From: Cheilinus undulatus
Taxonomy: Eukaryota; Chordata; Actinopteri; Labriformes; Labridae
Direction of reading: 5' to 3'
Length of the DNA stretch: 64,000 nucleotides
NCBI RefSeq assembly: GCF_018320785.1
Contig: NC_054875.1
Location: forward strand, 35,567,657 to 35,631,656
A program made the translations under genes and the position numbers. The first letter of the stretch is position 1. The number at the start of each line of letters is the position of its first letter. The notes under the pieces were generated by a model. That model saw only the letters and a list, made by a program, of their open reading frames with translations, searched no databases and was not told where the DNA came from. This document shows positions 24,301 to 36,300 of this stretch, piece after piece.

Positions 24301-27300
24301 TGATGCATTACTTACTGACTGCATCACAATGAGATTTTCTAAATAACTGAAAACTTCCAAATATTTTAATGATAACAATCCATTATTTTTCAGTTCAAAA
24401 GCTTTATACCAGTGAGCCCCAAATGATCTCCCTGAGGCCCCACTCAACCCATCATCAATAATTATCTGGCCTGTATCAATTTTACATCATTTAACCTGTC
24501 ATATTTTCATATAAAGAGCAAAATAATGTGATCAGACAAAGTTTGCCTGCTTAACCTTTTTTGATCACCCTCTGTAGCTCCTCCTTTTAATGATTTTGCT
24601 TCATTTTTTTCTTGTGTGACCTTCATATTCTGTTAAAGGATATCAAACCTCTACTACCTGTTCTTGTTATGATTAGAAATGATGGTAATGGAAGCTGTAA
24701 TTCCACCTACAACAGGTTATTTGTCGAGGAAAGATGCTGAAAACTCACAGGTGATGAAGTGGTAGCCCAGTTTGATGCAATTTCACCTTTAGAATAAACT
24801 CCTTTGGGAGCCATGATCGTAGAGGGACATCAGTTGGATCATTCATTGGTCAGATGAAAGATGATAAGGATTGGTGTTTTTACTTGGTGTGGATGAAAGT
24901 TAAGTGTTGATTACTGAATCATTACACAAAATTATATCAGCTGATCTGTACATCCCTTTAAACCATGTTTGCTATTTTTAGTTAGATTTATTATGAGACA
25001 TCTTACAAGATTTGACCTTTACAACCCTAAAAAATCTGGAACAGAGGCTAACATTTTTGCCACTTTTGCACACTGGTCCTCCACAGCAGTCATGACTGTT
25101 ACGTGTCATGCCAGATGTTTGACCCAGAAACACAAAAAAAAAGTGTCATTAAAGCCACATGACCGAAGGAAAGCTGACAGCAGTGCAGAGCATCAGCAAC
25201 CATACATATGGTGTCACCCTACAAGGTTCTTTTTCCTTAATATTTAATCAGGATCATCGGTGTCAACTTATCAATTAAAATCATCCACAGAGAGTGAATG
25301 AGGACTCCTGCTTGCTACATTTTGTCAGGGTCATATATATTTCAGAGCTGTCTGTAGTATCAGCTCTTAGTGCAGTCAAAGTGTTACTCTCCGAGCGTTT
25401 GGGCAGCATGGCACTCAAGGGCATGAGTCAGAGTGCTGCTCGACAATCCACTTCATCCTCTTACTACGGCTCACAACCGACCTAACCGAGGGGACGGGGC
25501 TTAGGCCCGGAGCAGGGCATTGGGCAAAAAAACAGAGTGGATTTGGATTGGGAGGGGGCACATTCAAACAAACTGACTGAGGAATTCCTGTCTGAAAGGC
25601 TGAGCTAATCCTTAATTTCCCTGAGGGAATATCAGCGGGATGAAGCTGTAGTTTGAAAAAGATTCTGGGGGGCTGTAATTCTGTGTTGTACAAAGGCCGG
25701 CCAGAGCGAGAGGAGGAAGGATAATAATGTTTTCTCTCTTTTATGTGTTCTCTGCTGATGTTAGTCACACATTTTAAAAGACAGTCATTTACAAAGCATG
25801 TGGGTTTAAACATTAATCTTTACTGTGTTTGAATTTTTAAGACCGTATGTCGCAGAGTTCAATGCAAACAAAAACAAAAAAACAGGAGAATGAAGGTTTT
25901 AGCTTTGGTCTTCTTTTAATGCAGCAAAATTAGGGTTGCCAGACCTGAATTTTTCATTTTTGGACAATTCAGGTAAAATCAAGCTATACTGATTGTCAGC
26001 TGTGTTTCTGAATTTTGATTATAGATTGCTCTGTGTTTTTTTTCTCCCTCACTGCAGGCTAGTTGGGGATGGCAGGAGCACTGCAGTCATGGCTGCAGCT
26101 CGTTGGCATCACAGCCAATCTTTTGGCAATCAAAGGCTCCTCTTTACCACCTCATGTTTAGCCTTCAGATGCCAGAGTATGCTTTCAGCTTCATGAGTGG
26201 TTACCCGGCTCTCGTGGACCAAGCATTCTTTTGCAAGTATATTTTTTATTGACTTTTTGGACTTTGCATACACTTTTTATCCTCCTCTATTACAGCATCT
26301 CTTATTTCCTGCCAGTTTTTTAGGCTGCCACCAACCAGCTCACTATCCATCATGTTGCACCATTACCTCCTTTCACCTCCAACCTCGGCTCGTACTCTGC
26401 TTCTGGGTCCTAATCAGCTAATCGTCAACTGTTTCAGTCAGGGGTTGACAGATAATGGTTTTCTAGGCCATCTTTGCCCATTAATGCTTGTTATAGAGAC
26501 TGATAGCCAATATTTGGAACCAAAATGCATTCAGAGTAAACATGTGCTGTTAGTTTCAGTTATCCAAATACTGATTTACAACATGTAATGGGCTGTAAAC
26601 ATATCATTACACAGCAAAATTGACTGAGTTCTTTAAACTCATATAGAGTTAGCTACATGTAACACTTTAAAAGTGTCATAACAGCCCACTTTACATACAG
26701 TTAAACTACACTTCTGAAAATATTAAATATTTTACAACATGACAAGAGCTGCAGTGACCCTAGAGAAGCTGTGGCAAAGCAGAGAGTCAACCTTGTTGCA
26801 AGGCAATGCATACTGATAAAGAATAGGTACTATGCATCTTAAGGATCACCTGAAATCACAGGCGGGGTCTCTAACCAGGTGGATAATATCACTCATGTTG
26901 CAAATGTGTCTACATCATAAACAACAACAACACACCCAGCAAATGATTCCCAGCAGGGATCACTGTACAACAGGCAATATCCAAGCACAATGAAACACTT
27001 CAATAACTCGTAAACTAGGGCTGAATGATTCATGAAAAGAATCTAATTGTGATTCTTTTCCCCAACATTGCAATTATTCAATATGCAATTCCTCATCTTA
27101 CATATTCTTCAATAAATGCAAGCAATAAATCATTCTATATTCATTCTATATTATAACTAGGGCTGTCAAAGTTATCACGTTAATATTGCATTAGCTCAGA
27201 TTACTTATTTTCTACAATTTTTTTTGTTGCACGATTAATGCATGCGCATTCTGTGTGACCCTCAACCAATCCCGTAGCTTGTCAGATCAGGAAGCGGCGC

Positions 27301-30300
27301 CATCATGGCGCAGTGCAAGCGAGCAGAAATGGATGGAAATGGAGACTTTTGAATGGCAGGTTCAGCATTCGGATCATGCCAGATAAGACTGAAGTTATTT
27401 GCTCTTACTCTGGACGTGAACTGAGTTACCCAGAGTTCGTAGAGTCTCAAAAATCTCGTACCACCCGCTGGCCGAGCACACCGCTTATGCTAAGAGCCGC
27501 CCCCTAAGCCATGCTGAATTGTTTACAACGGAGACGCTCAGACAAACTCTGCAAGCAGGGATAGACTCACTATCTGGCATACCTGGCATTTTCCCCGTGG
27601 GTTAATGTACTTTTGGGCCAGTATGATTTATTCATTCATTTACTTCCGTTATGTACCGACTCCATAGTGGTGCTGCCCCTTACACTGACTGTGGACTGGT
27701 CCAATCATGTCTCCTAAAGGTCTGTTTACCCCCTCTCCCATCCCCACTAAGCTCCTCCTTGAAAGTGAGAGTATCCGGAGAAAACAAACTTAGGCACCAA
27801 AACGATTGACTGGGACTGTAAATAAATGCCAAATTAAAAAAACAGTCAATCAAGATGCTGCAAAAGTGTCAAAGACTCTGCAGTCCCTATAGGAGATGGT
27901 CTGACACTGGTGAATATACAGATATCATGAGGAGGAGGAGGAGACAGAGCAGGAGAGGCTGGTGTGTGACAGGAGCAGAGGTGTTACAGGTGAGCCTGAG
28001 AGTGAAGCAGTGAATGAGCTCTGTAGAATATCTTGATATAAGGTAGAATGCATTATAAGACTGTGGGGTCCTTTATTTATGAAGAAAAATTGGTTTGAGA
28101 TTGAATCTGTAGCTCTTCTATGATCTGAAGAATGAAAAGATGGTTAAGTCCTCTTACTACACCTTAAAAGTTCTCCATTGAGACTTCTTTCAGTTTGTGT
28201 GTTCATGAGTTTTGAAAAGCAGTTTCACATTTGTGTTTATTGACATTATCTGGTAAATCTACTGGACTGATGACAGTAATTTCTTAATGTCAGCATGTAT
28301 CTTACATCAGATGTACAAGAGCGTTATATTTAAGTAAAGTAGAGTAACTCTGGCTAAAACTTACCCGAGTAAGTACGCACCAAAAATATCTACACGATTA
28401 CATTTATCTGAATAAATGTAATTAGTTATTCTTCACCCCTGCAAATAGGGATGGGACCGGTTCCATCCAATATCAGTATCGGGTCCAATATGGACGTAAT
28501 TAATAGATCAGATATCTGACTGGCGGCACCGATCCAAGTGACCGATCCAAATCCATCCTACAGTTTGTGGTAGACCATGAAAGCACCGCAGTCTAACACG
28601 AGACAGTCTGTGTGTAACTGAGCTAGTATTAGTTGGGGATGTTCTTAGCGATATAATTGCCCAGTAGATTAAACGTAAATCTATATTTAGAATAGTCAAA
28701 ACTAGTCTAAAGATGAGAGAACACAAAGAAGAGTGGGTGTGACGTTAGCCTGATAACGGGCGCCTGCTGTCATTCCTCTTTGCAGATTAATATCGTGCTT
28801 TGATATTTGGCCTCCTTTTACTTCAGGTGAGTAGTTATATATGAGCTTAACCCTCTACAGCCCACATGCCACTTTATTTCTATTTACTACTTCGGAAAAC
28901 TGTCGTAGGTCGTACCGCGGGCTTCCTGCTACACGCTAACAGGTTAGCCTGCGCCAGGGTTCTCATTGTTTATATCCGGTGAAGGGTCAGAGAAGAAGGC
29001 TGCGGCCGTTAACTGAAGCTACAGCGGTCCCTAGTGGCAGGAGGTTCATTAAAGCCAGTATAGACAGGGATTTATAATTTATACCCAGTTGTTGTTTTGG
29101 GATAATGTTGATGTTTATTTTTTTTGTAGTTCAAATAAATTCGTTTGGAATACATTTAAATTCAATTCATTGTTGTATTTTTTTCGCAATTTAATAAGAG
29201 GAGCTGGGTGGTTTACTACAATCTCAGGTAACCACACATTATACCAACAACAATAATAACTGTTAAAAAATATATTGAAATCAGTATCGGTATTGGCACA
29301 TATTTATTGGAATCAGATCGGAACTGAAAAAAAGTGGATCGTGCATCCCTACCTGCAAATGATAGCAGTGATGAAAAAATTATGTAAAACAAACAATCTC
29401 ACATCAGCTCAACCAACATGAGAAATGGCACTAGGAGCAATGCTGAAGTGGTGGGGAAACAGGTGCTGCCTTTGCTACATAGAATTTTGTGTACATTGGC
29501 TTTTGCACATGAAGTCTAGCCAATCAGAAAGTGTTGCGGACAGGAAATACCTTTAAACCATGGAGAGTAAAAACAGAGCCAGAAGGAAAGGCACTCATCG
29601 CAATAGAGCCAAAGTAGTGAACTCTTAATTTATTCAATTTAATCAACAATTAGTCACATAAAATGCTTGTATATTGCAAAATGCCGATCATGATAATCAA
29701 CCAAGCTGTTATCAGACGAATTATAGTCTCGCAATTTCACCATGACAGTTATGAAAAATGCAGGCATATTCCTACACTGTGGCCATGTCTCAAAAACTAC
29801 AATTACATACTTTTGTTCAATAAAATAATGACAATAGTATCGTTTTAAAATGTGGTATCAAATATGATGGCGATACTTTCTAATTAGAATTAATCCCCAT
29901 AACTTTGCCAATACACAAAGTCAATATATCAGCTGATTTTTGGCTATAATCCCTTGATACTAGAATGATTTTGATGATACTGGGCATCCCGAGTCTCCTC
30001 ATTTACTAATATTTGTCAGGCTGAAAAGGAAGTGATGCATTACACATATGTATTTCAATGTCAGTTCAGCACATTCTGATCATCATGATGAGGGTGATTC
30101 ATACCAAAAATACTTTTGCCAATCTATCATCCACAGATTTTCAAATTAAAATTTTCCGTTTCTCCAGTGCACAACAATACACAGTGTTTCTAAAATGAAT
30201 GATTAAATGTAAATTTATGTAGCCCTGGAGGAAAGGCAAGGCCGAATTCAGTCTAGGTTTAAGCAAATAAGCACCCAGGTGAGCGTGAACCCGGTGTCAA

Positions 30301-33300
30301 ATAAACAGATTTGTCCTCCAGCTTATTAGCTGTGTGACCACACAGCCGGGGATTAGTCTATCCCAGGGCACTGAGCCCAGCAGTGACTGGCGCATGTCAG
30401 CCACCGTCAGGGAAATTGGGTTTAATTATGCATACTGCTGGCGGGTGCTGAAACCAGATGCCCTGCCAGACAAACAGCCAACGTGGACTGAGGTACCTGC
30501 CAGAGTCCTGCAGGCCTGCTAAAGAACACTCTTCCTGCTTAAACTGCAAACAGATGCCATGCTGGGAATCAAGAACTGCAACGGCAACAAAGTGATGAGC
30601 ACTCAGCATGGAGGTAGTATTGCAAAATCAGTAACACCAGGAAACATGAAGCAATAAACCTCAGATACCTATGACACCACTATGACAGGGTCTGATAGAG
30701 ACTATTGCATGTCACATAACTCCTTCACATGAAAATTTCTTATTACGTGGAGCACAAATATAACCATTTAGGGAAATTCGGACTTTACACTGCTCTTTAG
30801 GGCTTTTATTTTGTAGGGTTTGCACAACTGTTTCACAATACAGACATAATGCACTGTCCATTACTCACTACTTAGCAGTTTTGTATTTAATGCTTGTGTC
30901 ACCTTTGTCTTCTCCTGTCTGCACTTTCAAAGTGATGTAAAATGCAAAATGGACTTAGGCTTTTTTAGGACTTTTCTACTCATCTGACTGCTCACTTTTC
31001 ACATAGCGTTGGAGGTGGAGGCTATAAACTATCCATCAGTATTGATAAATCACATTTATGCTTGTTCACACGCCACTGACACAGCAGTCAGAGCAACTTA
31101 GAGTTAAGTGTCTTTCCTATACATGCAGCTGCAGGAGCTGGGGATCGAACCCCTGTCTCCTCAAGTTCAAAGACTTAAATTCCCAGCATGTGCAGCATGC
31201 CAATGTGTCTGATTCCTCTTTCCTTAATGCTAACAGCCCAATTAAGTGTTTTAATAATTAAAGGTATTTGTTACCTACAGCAGGGCTGCACAGTTGTGCA
31301 GTGGGTATCACTGCCACCTCAAGGCAAAAAGATTCCTGATTGGAATCATTGGCCTTTGCATGATCGTCCTGTGAACTGGCCTTCTCCAGGTACCCCTGCT
31401 TCTTCCCACAGTCCTGAGGCATGTTTGTTAGGTTACCTAGTGGCTCTATGTTGCCTGTGGGTGTTAGAGTGAGCGAGAATGATTGTCTGTCTCTGTCTGT
31501 CAGACCTGTAATTGATGGCGGACCGGTCCAGGGAGCACCCTGCTTTCACCCAGACACAGCTGGGATTGCCAACAGCCCCCACGGCTCCAAACATGCATCA
31601 ATAATGGATGGCTAAATATACTGTAGCATACTTATTTAGCAGGTACAATGTTGACAATGAGAGAGTGTAGAGAGATTGAGGTGGGCTCAAAACACTGCGT
31701 CTTTACCTCTAGACGCACCCACAAATGGGTAGCTCAGTTGTGGTGGAAAAGCAACTCCCCTACTGCGCTGGGCGGCCGTGCCAAGTCAAGCCGAGCTGTG
31801 CCATGTAATGGAAAAGCCCCACTAGTCTAGTTGGGTCTCAAGGTCTCAATGTGACTGAGGAGTTGGTCATCTCTCAACCAGAATGCCAGGGGTTTGATTG
31901 TCAGTTCCTGTTGATGAGTCCTTGTGAAAGAGCCCATAGTTGCTCCCACTGCTGCATGAGTGGCACATGAGTGGGTGGAAAAAAAGGGATGCACAACAAT
32001 GGATTTTTGCAGATAAGCCAATATTTGCAAATTCCTTTTAACTGATACCGATACCAATACCAGTGTGCAAAAGTAGTTTTGACCTAAAACTTCAATCCTT
32101 AAACACATTTCAAAGTTTATGGACTGAGTATGATCTAAGAAAATGACTTTAGCTGATGTTGTTCTGCTGGTCAAGCTTAAAACTCCACAAATGTATTCAT
32201 ACATTAGATTGATATTTACGGCCAATATATCTGTTGTAAATATTGGCAGGATCGTTCATATCTGCTGGTGCAGGTGATTCAATTTCTAAGCTAATATCAT
32301 ACAGATATAATGCCTAAAATATTGTGCACCCCTAGTAAAAAATGGCCTCGAGTAAGATGACTAGAAAGACCCTATTCATGCTCAAGTCCATTAACCATTA
32401 TAAGGGTAGTTTTCAGGATTCTTCCTTTGGGCACAAGAGGTGTCGGTTTAAAATTAGCAGTCTTTCTAATAATAATATGAGAGCATGCAGCAGCAGCTCA
32501 GTCTGCTGAGACTGGTTGGGAACTGAAAGGTTGCTGGTTAAAGTCCTGTTGCAAACAAAGTCTCTGATATGGTCTGGTTGCTGACGACTGACTGATGTTA
32601 TCCACCAAGTTAGGCCAAAAATGTATTCTATAAGAAACTGACAGACGGATTTCAGAAGAATTTCTATGGAATAAATGTTTCACAATTAATGTTTTGACAT
32701 GACTGCTGAAACATAATAACACTGATTTGGTTTTTAATGAGCAGCTCCAGTTAAAAAGGAACAGAAAGACGAGAAATGAGCGCAGTGATGATGCAGCTAA
32801 TTTGCCAAATCTACTGTAGCACAAAGCCTGATTGAGTTTTCATGGCTCATAAACACCATAGTGAGCATTTCACAGAGCAACTGTGGTGCAGCAGGAGGTG
32901 TGAATAAACTGTGTGTGCCTGCAGACTATGATTAGAGCGGTCCAACAGGCTCCAGATGAATCGAGATGACATGAAAAACACCGGTGGCTGGCTGAAAAGA
33001 TGGGAGGAACACAGGAGAAGAAAAGAAAGGAGACAGGGGAGAGTCGAGAAAAGACGGAAAACGCATTCAATCACAGCCTGCCTTCACACACGCTGGCGTT
33101 TCCCACACAACAACACAGATCTCACACTGATAGCACACTGTTTCACACCAGCATCCCCTGAATGTTTTGCTTGAGAGAGCGAGCTGATGTTCAGTTGAAG
33201 CTAAAATCTCGCCAGGCGATGGTCAGTTATTTTCAGTGGTGCTGCTGACAAAACACTTCTTGAAATAGCACACAACTTCTGCCTAATTTAGTTTGCATGG

Positions 33301-36300
33301 CTGAAGATTTTGTTGAATATGGCTCAGTTTGATCACGAAAGGCAGCAGCAGGGTTCCTCCTTAACTCTGGTGTTGCCATTTTAAAGGTAGTTTTTAAAGA
33401 TCCTGTTGTGACATTACATTTATCTTTGTCTCATCTTACCCAACATGTGTCTATAAGTAGATGTCCTTCCAATAACATCTTCACATTTACAGAAACCTCT
33501 TGTATTCTGCAACCAGCACATGTGATGAAACTGCTTTATTGTGTTTTCTGTTCACCAGCCCTGTGATTGACAGGCAACTAGTCTAGGGTGTAGCCCGCGT
33601 CTCACTCAATGACAGCTAGAATTGGCTCCAGCACCTCTGCAACCCCACCTGGGATAAGCATGGATGGATGGACAGATGGATGTTTACCAGTATGTTCTTT
33701 CCTACTCTTTTGTTGATACACATAAACAGATAAAAACATCAGTGAATCATTTGACTCTGTTGAGCTATCAGCCAGTAAGGTGGTACTATTTTCACATTAT
33801 GTCCTTCCACCTGAGATTCCTCTGCACTCCTGTCTGACTGGTATCGTCTACTCTGTAAATACATGGAAAAAATAAATTGACTTTCTAGAAAATATCATAA
33901 CAGTCTGGTTGCAGGTTGTTCTTCTGGACGCCACGTATCTCAGAACAGAAATACACACTAAAACTTTCAAAAAAATATCGGATTAAACTTCCATTTAAGG
34001 TTAGCGCAAGTGTTAGCTTACCGAAAGTTAGAAACCTGACCTGCAAAACCTGATTACAAAACATTTAACAAAGCTGAGAAAAGGGTCTGCTTACAGGAAA
34101 TAAGCTTGTCCTCCATGAAGACATTTGAATGAAACAAGCTTACGTAACTTTGTTAGCTGCGTAGGCAACATAGGTAAAAGAGCTACATAGCTAATGTAGC
34201 TAACATAGCTAAAGGAGCAAAAGCTAAGCTCAAAAAGAAGCTATGTTAGCTGAGTATCTATGTTGCTAACATAGCTTTTACTACGATTGCTAAAGCCTAC
34301 ATTGCTAAAGCTAACTTAGCTATAGATAATGGAGCTACATAGCTAACGAAGGTGGTTTAACCCTCCGAGACCTGAGCTATTGTTTGGAATGCATTTAGTT
34401 TATCCCACTTATTTGGGATGAGTAAAAGTTCTGAATTTTTGAACATTTTTATTTCCAAAAACCACACAAACTCCCCAAATCACCTAACATTTCTGTTTGT
34501 ATTCTTAAACATATTTTAAAATATTCCCAAAAAATGACCCAATTTTTTATTAATATTTTTCCCAGACTACTAGTTTAACTATAAAGTAAATAAAACCGAA
34601 ATTCTAAAGCAAATCCCCTCCAAAATGCCCTACATGATCCCCATAAATGTAAGAATGAGCTACACAAACTTCCATAGAAATGATGGAAAATTCTCCCAAA
34701 CATCCACAAACATTTCAGCTTTAAATCCAAATCAAATTCCCTAAAATTACAAATGTATTTTCCAAATTTCTATGAAAATTTCCAAACAAATACCTACTAA
34801 ACCAACCCAAAACTTCTGAAATAATCTCACAAATTCTAATAAAAATGCAAGAACAATTTCAAAGCAGAATCACTCTAAAACTTCTAAGGAACACTCAAAA
34901 ATATACAACCACATCCCATAAATTTCCATGAAAATATTTGAAAATTTCTTGAAAAATACTTGAAAACAAATCCTTCCAAACATCTGAATTCCCCAAGATT
35001 TTTGTAAAATTCTTAAGAATTTCAAAGGACATTCCCACCAGAATTCCCAAACAAAATAACATCTACATTTCCAAGATGTCAGTGAAGAAAACTAAAATTA
35101 TTGAGGCAAAGTCCCTCCTAAAAACCAAAATGAAATTCCTCAAAATCACTTTAAAATTTCCTGAATTTCTATGGAAATACCAGAAAATTTCCAAACACCT
35201 GCCAATTCCAAACTTCCAAACTTATTTCACAGATTCCCATGCAAAAGTTCAAGGCAAATTTCCTCCTCCAAAATATACAAATATATCACCAAGAATTCCA
35301 TGATAATACAATTTCCAAGCAATTACCCCCAAAATATCAAAAATAACTTTCCTAAAATTCCATTTTCATAGTAAATATTGCACTACTTTAATTACTTTAA
35401 CTTCATTAGACACTTTGGACTATTATCTGAAAAATTTTAAAAGCAGAAATTATTATTGTGTTGTACAAAAGTGAAAATGTTATGTCCCCATGTGTTAATG
35501 CTGGGTCTCAGGGTTAAACTGTTACATACAGTGGCAAATTTTGTTCTTTTGAATTATTCAAAACAAAGTTCCTGATCTCGGGTGCCTAAGGCTGCTATTG
35601 TTGGTAGCGCTGTATCAAAACTGGTATCAATTTCAGCTGAATTTGAATTCTGGTGTTATGATAACCCTAAGAGCAGGGAAGAGCTCATTAGGTTAAAGAT
35701 TCCAGTAGTTGCTTGATATCTTCTGCTGGGTGTGTCATGAGCTCACCCACCTTCACACTAATTGGCAAATACAAAAAAAAAAAAAAATCAGAGCAGCACT
35801 GGGGTAAAAGAGAAGAGTAAGCCAACTGGATTCTCACATGCAGCTCAACCTGAAAATTACATTGCATTTCAGGAGTTTTATGTATGTATAAAAATCCCAT
35901 TTGGGTCTGTTGCCAATCTGCTGAGTCATGCTAGGGCTAATTCAGTCCAGAGCTCTGTTTTTTTTAATACTAATCAAAGCAGAGGGGGAAATCTATATCC
36001 CTAAAGATCTAAGCTAATTTGTTTCCTGTGTGAACATACTGAGGGCAGTGCCTTTACTCTAGCTCCAAGTCCAACACGTTTGAAGTTTGGAGGCCGGTTG
36101 GAGGTTGGCGTGGGCCCAGCAGGTGGGTTAGAAAGACTGCTGAGAGAGCAGAGTGGGGGAGAAAAGAAACCGCCAAGCAGCAGCCCAGAAACATGGAAAA
36201 GTGTGGATGGTGGGGCTGCTAACTGGTAACCAACACATGTGTACTCCTGAACAGGCCATAGAAACGTCACCAGCATCTCGTCCTATAAAAGGGTTCAAAA

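Noticed and set aside
25415..25813. 132-codon minus-strand frame
   Set aside because: No conserved motif and no convincing acceptor/donor pair.
31140..31160. Possible tRNA gene from the GGTTCGATCC B box
   Set aside because: No matching A box, no cloverleaf or anticodon arm; part of a dispersed repeat.
31827..32225. 132-codon minus-strand frame
   Set aside because: Runs across a tRNA-like repeat and a MITE; a repeat artefact.
34440..35350. Possible CRISPR-like array
   Set aside because: Units are imperfect, without fixed-length repeats or unique spacers; a degenerate A/C-rich array in a eukaryote.
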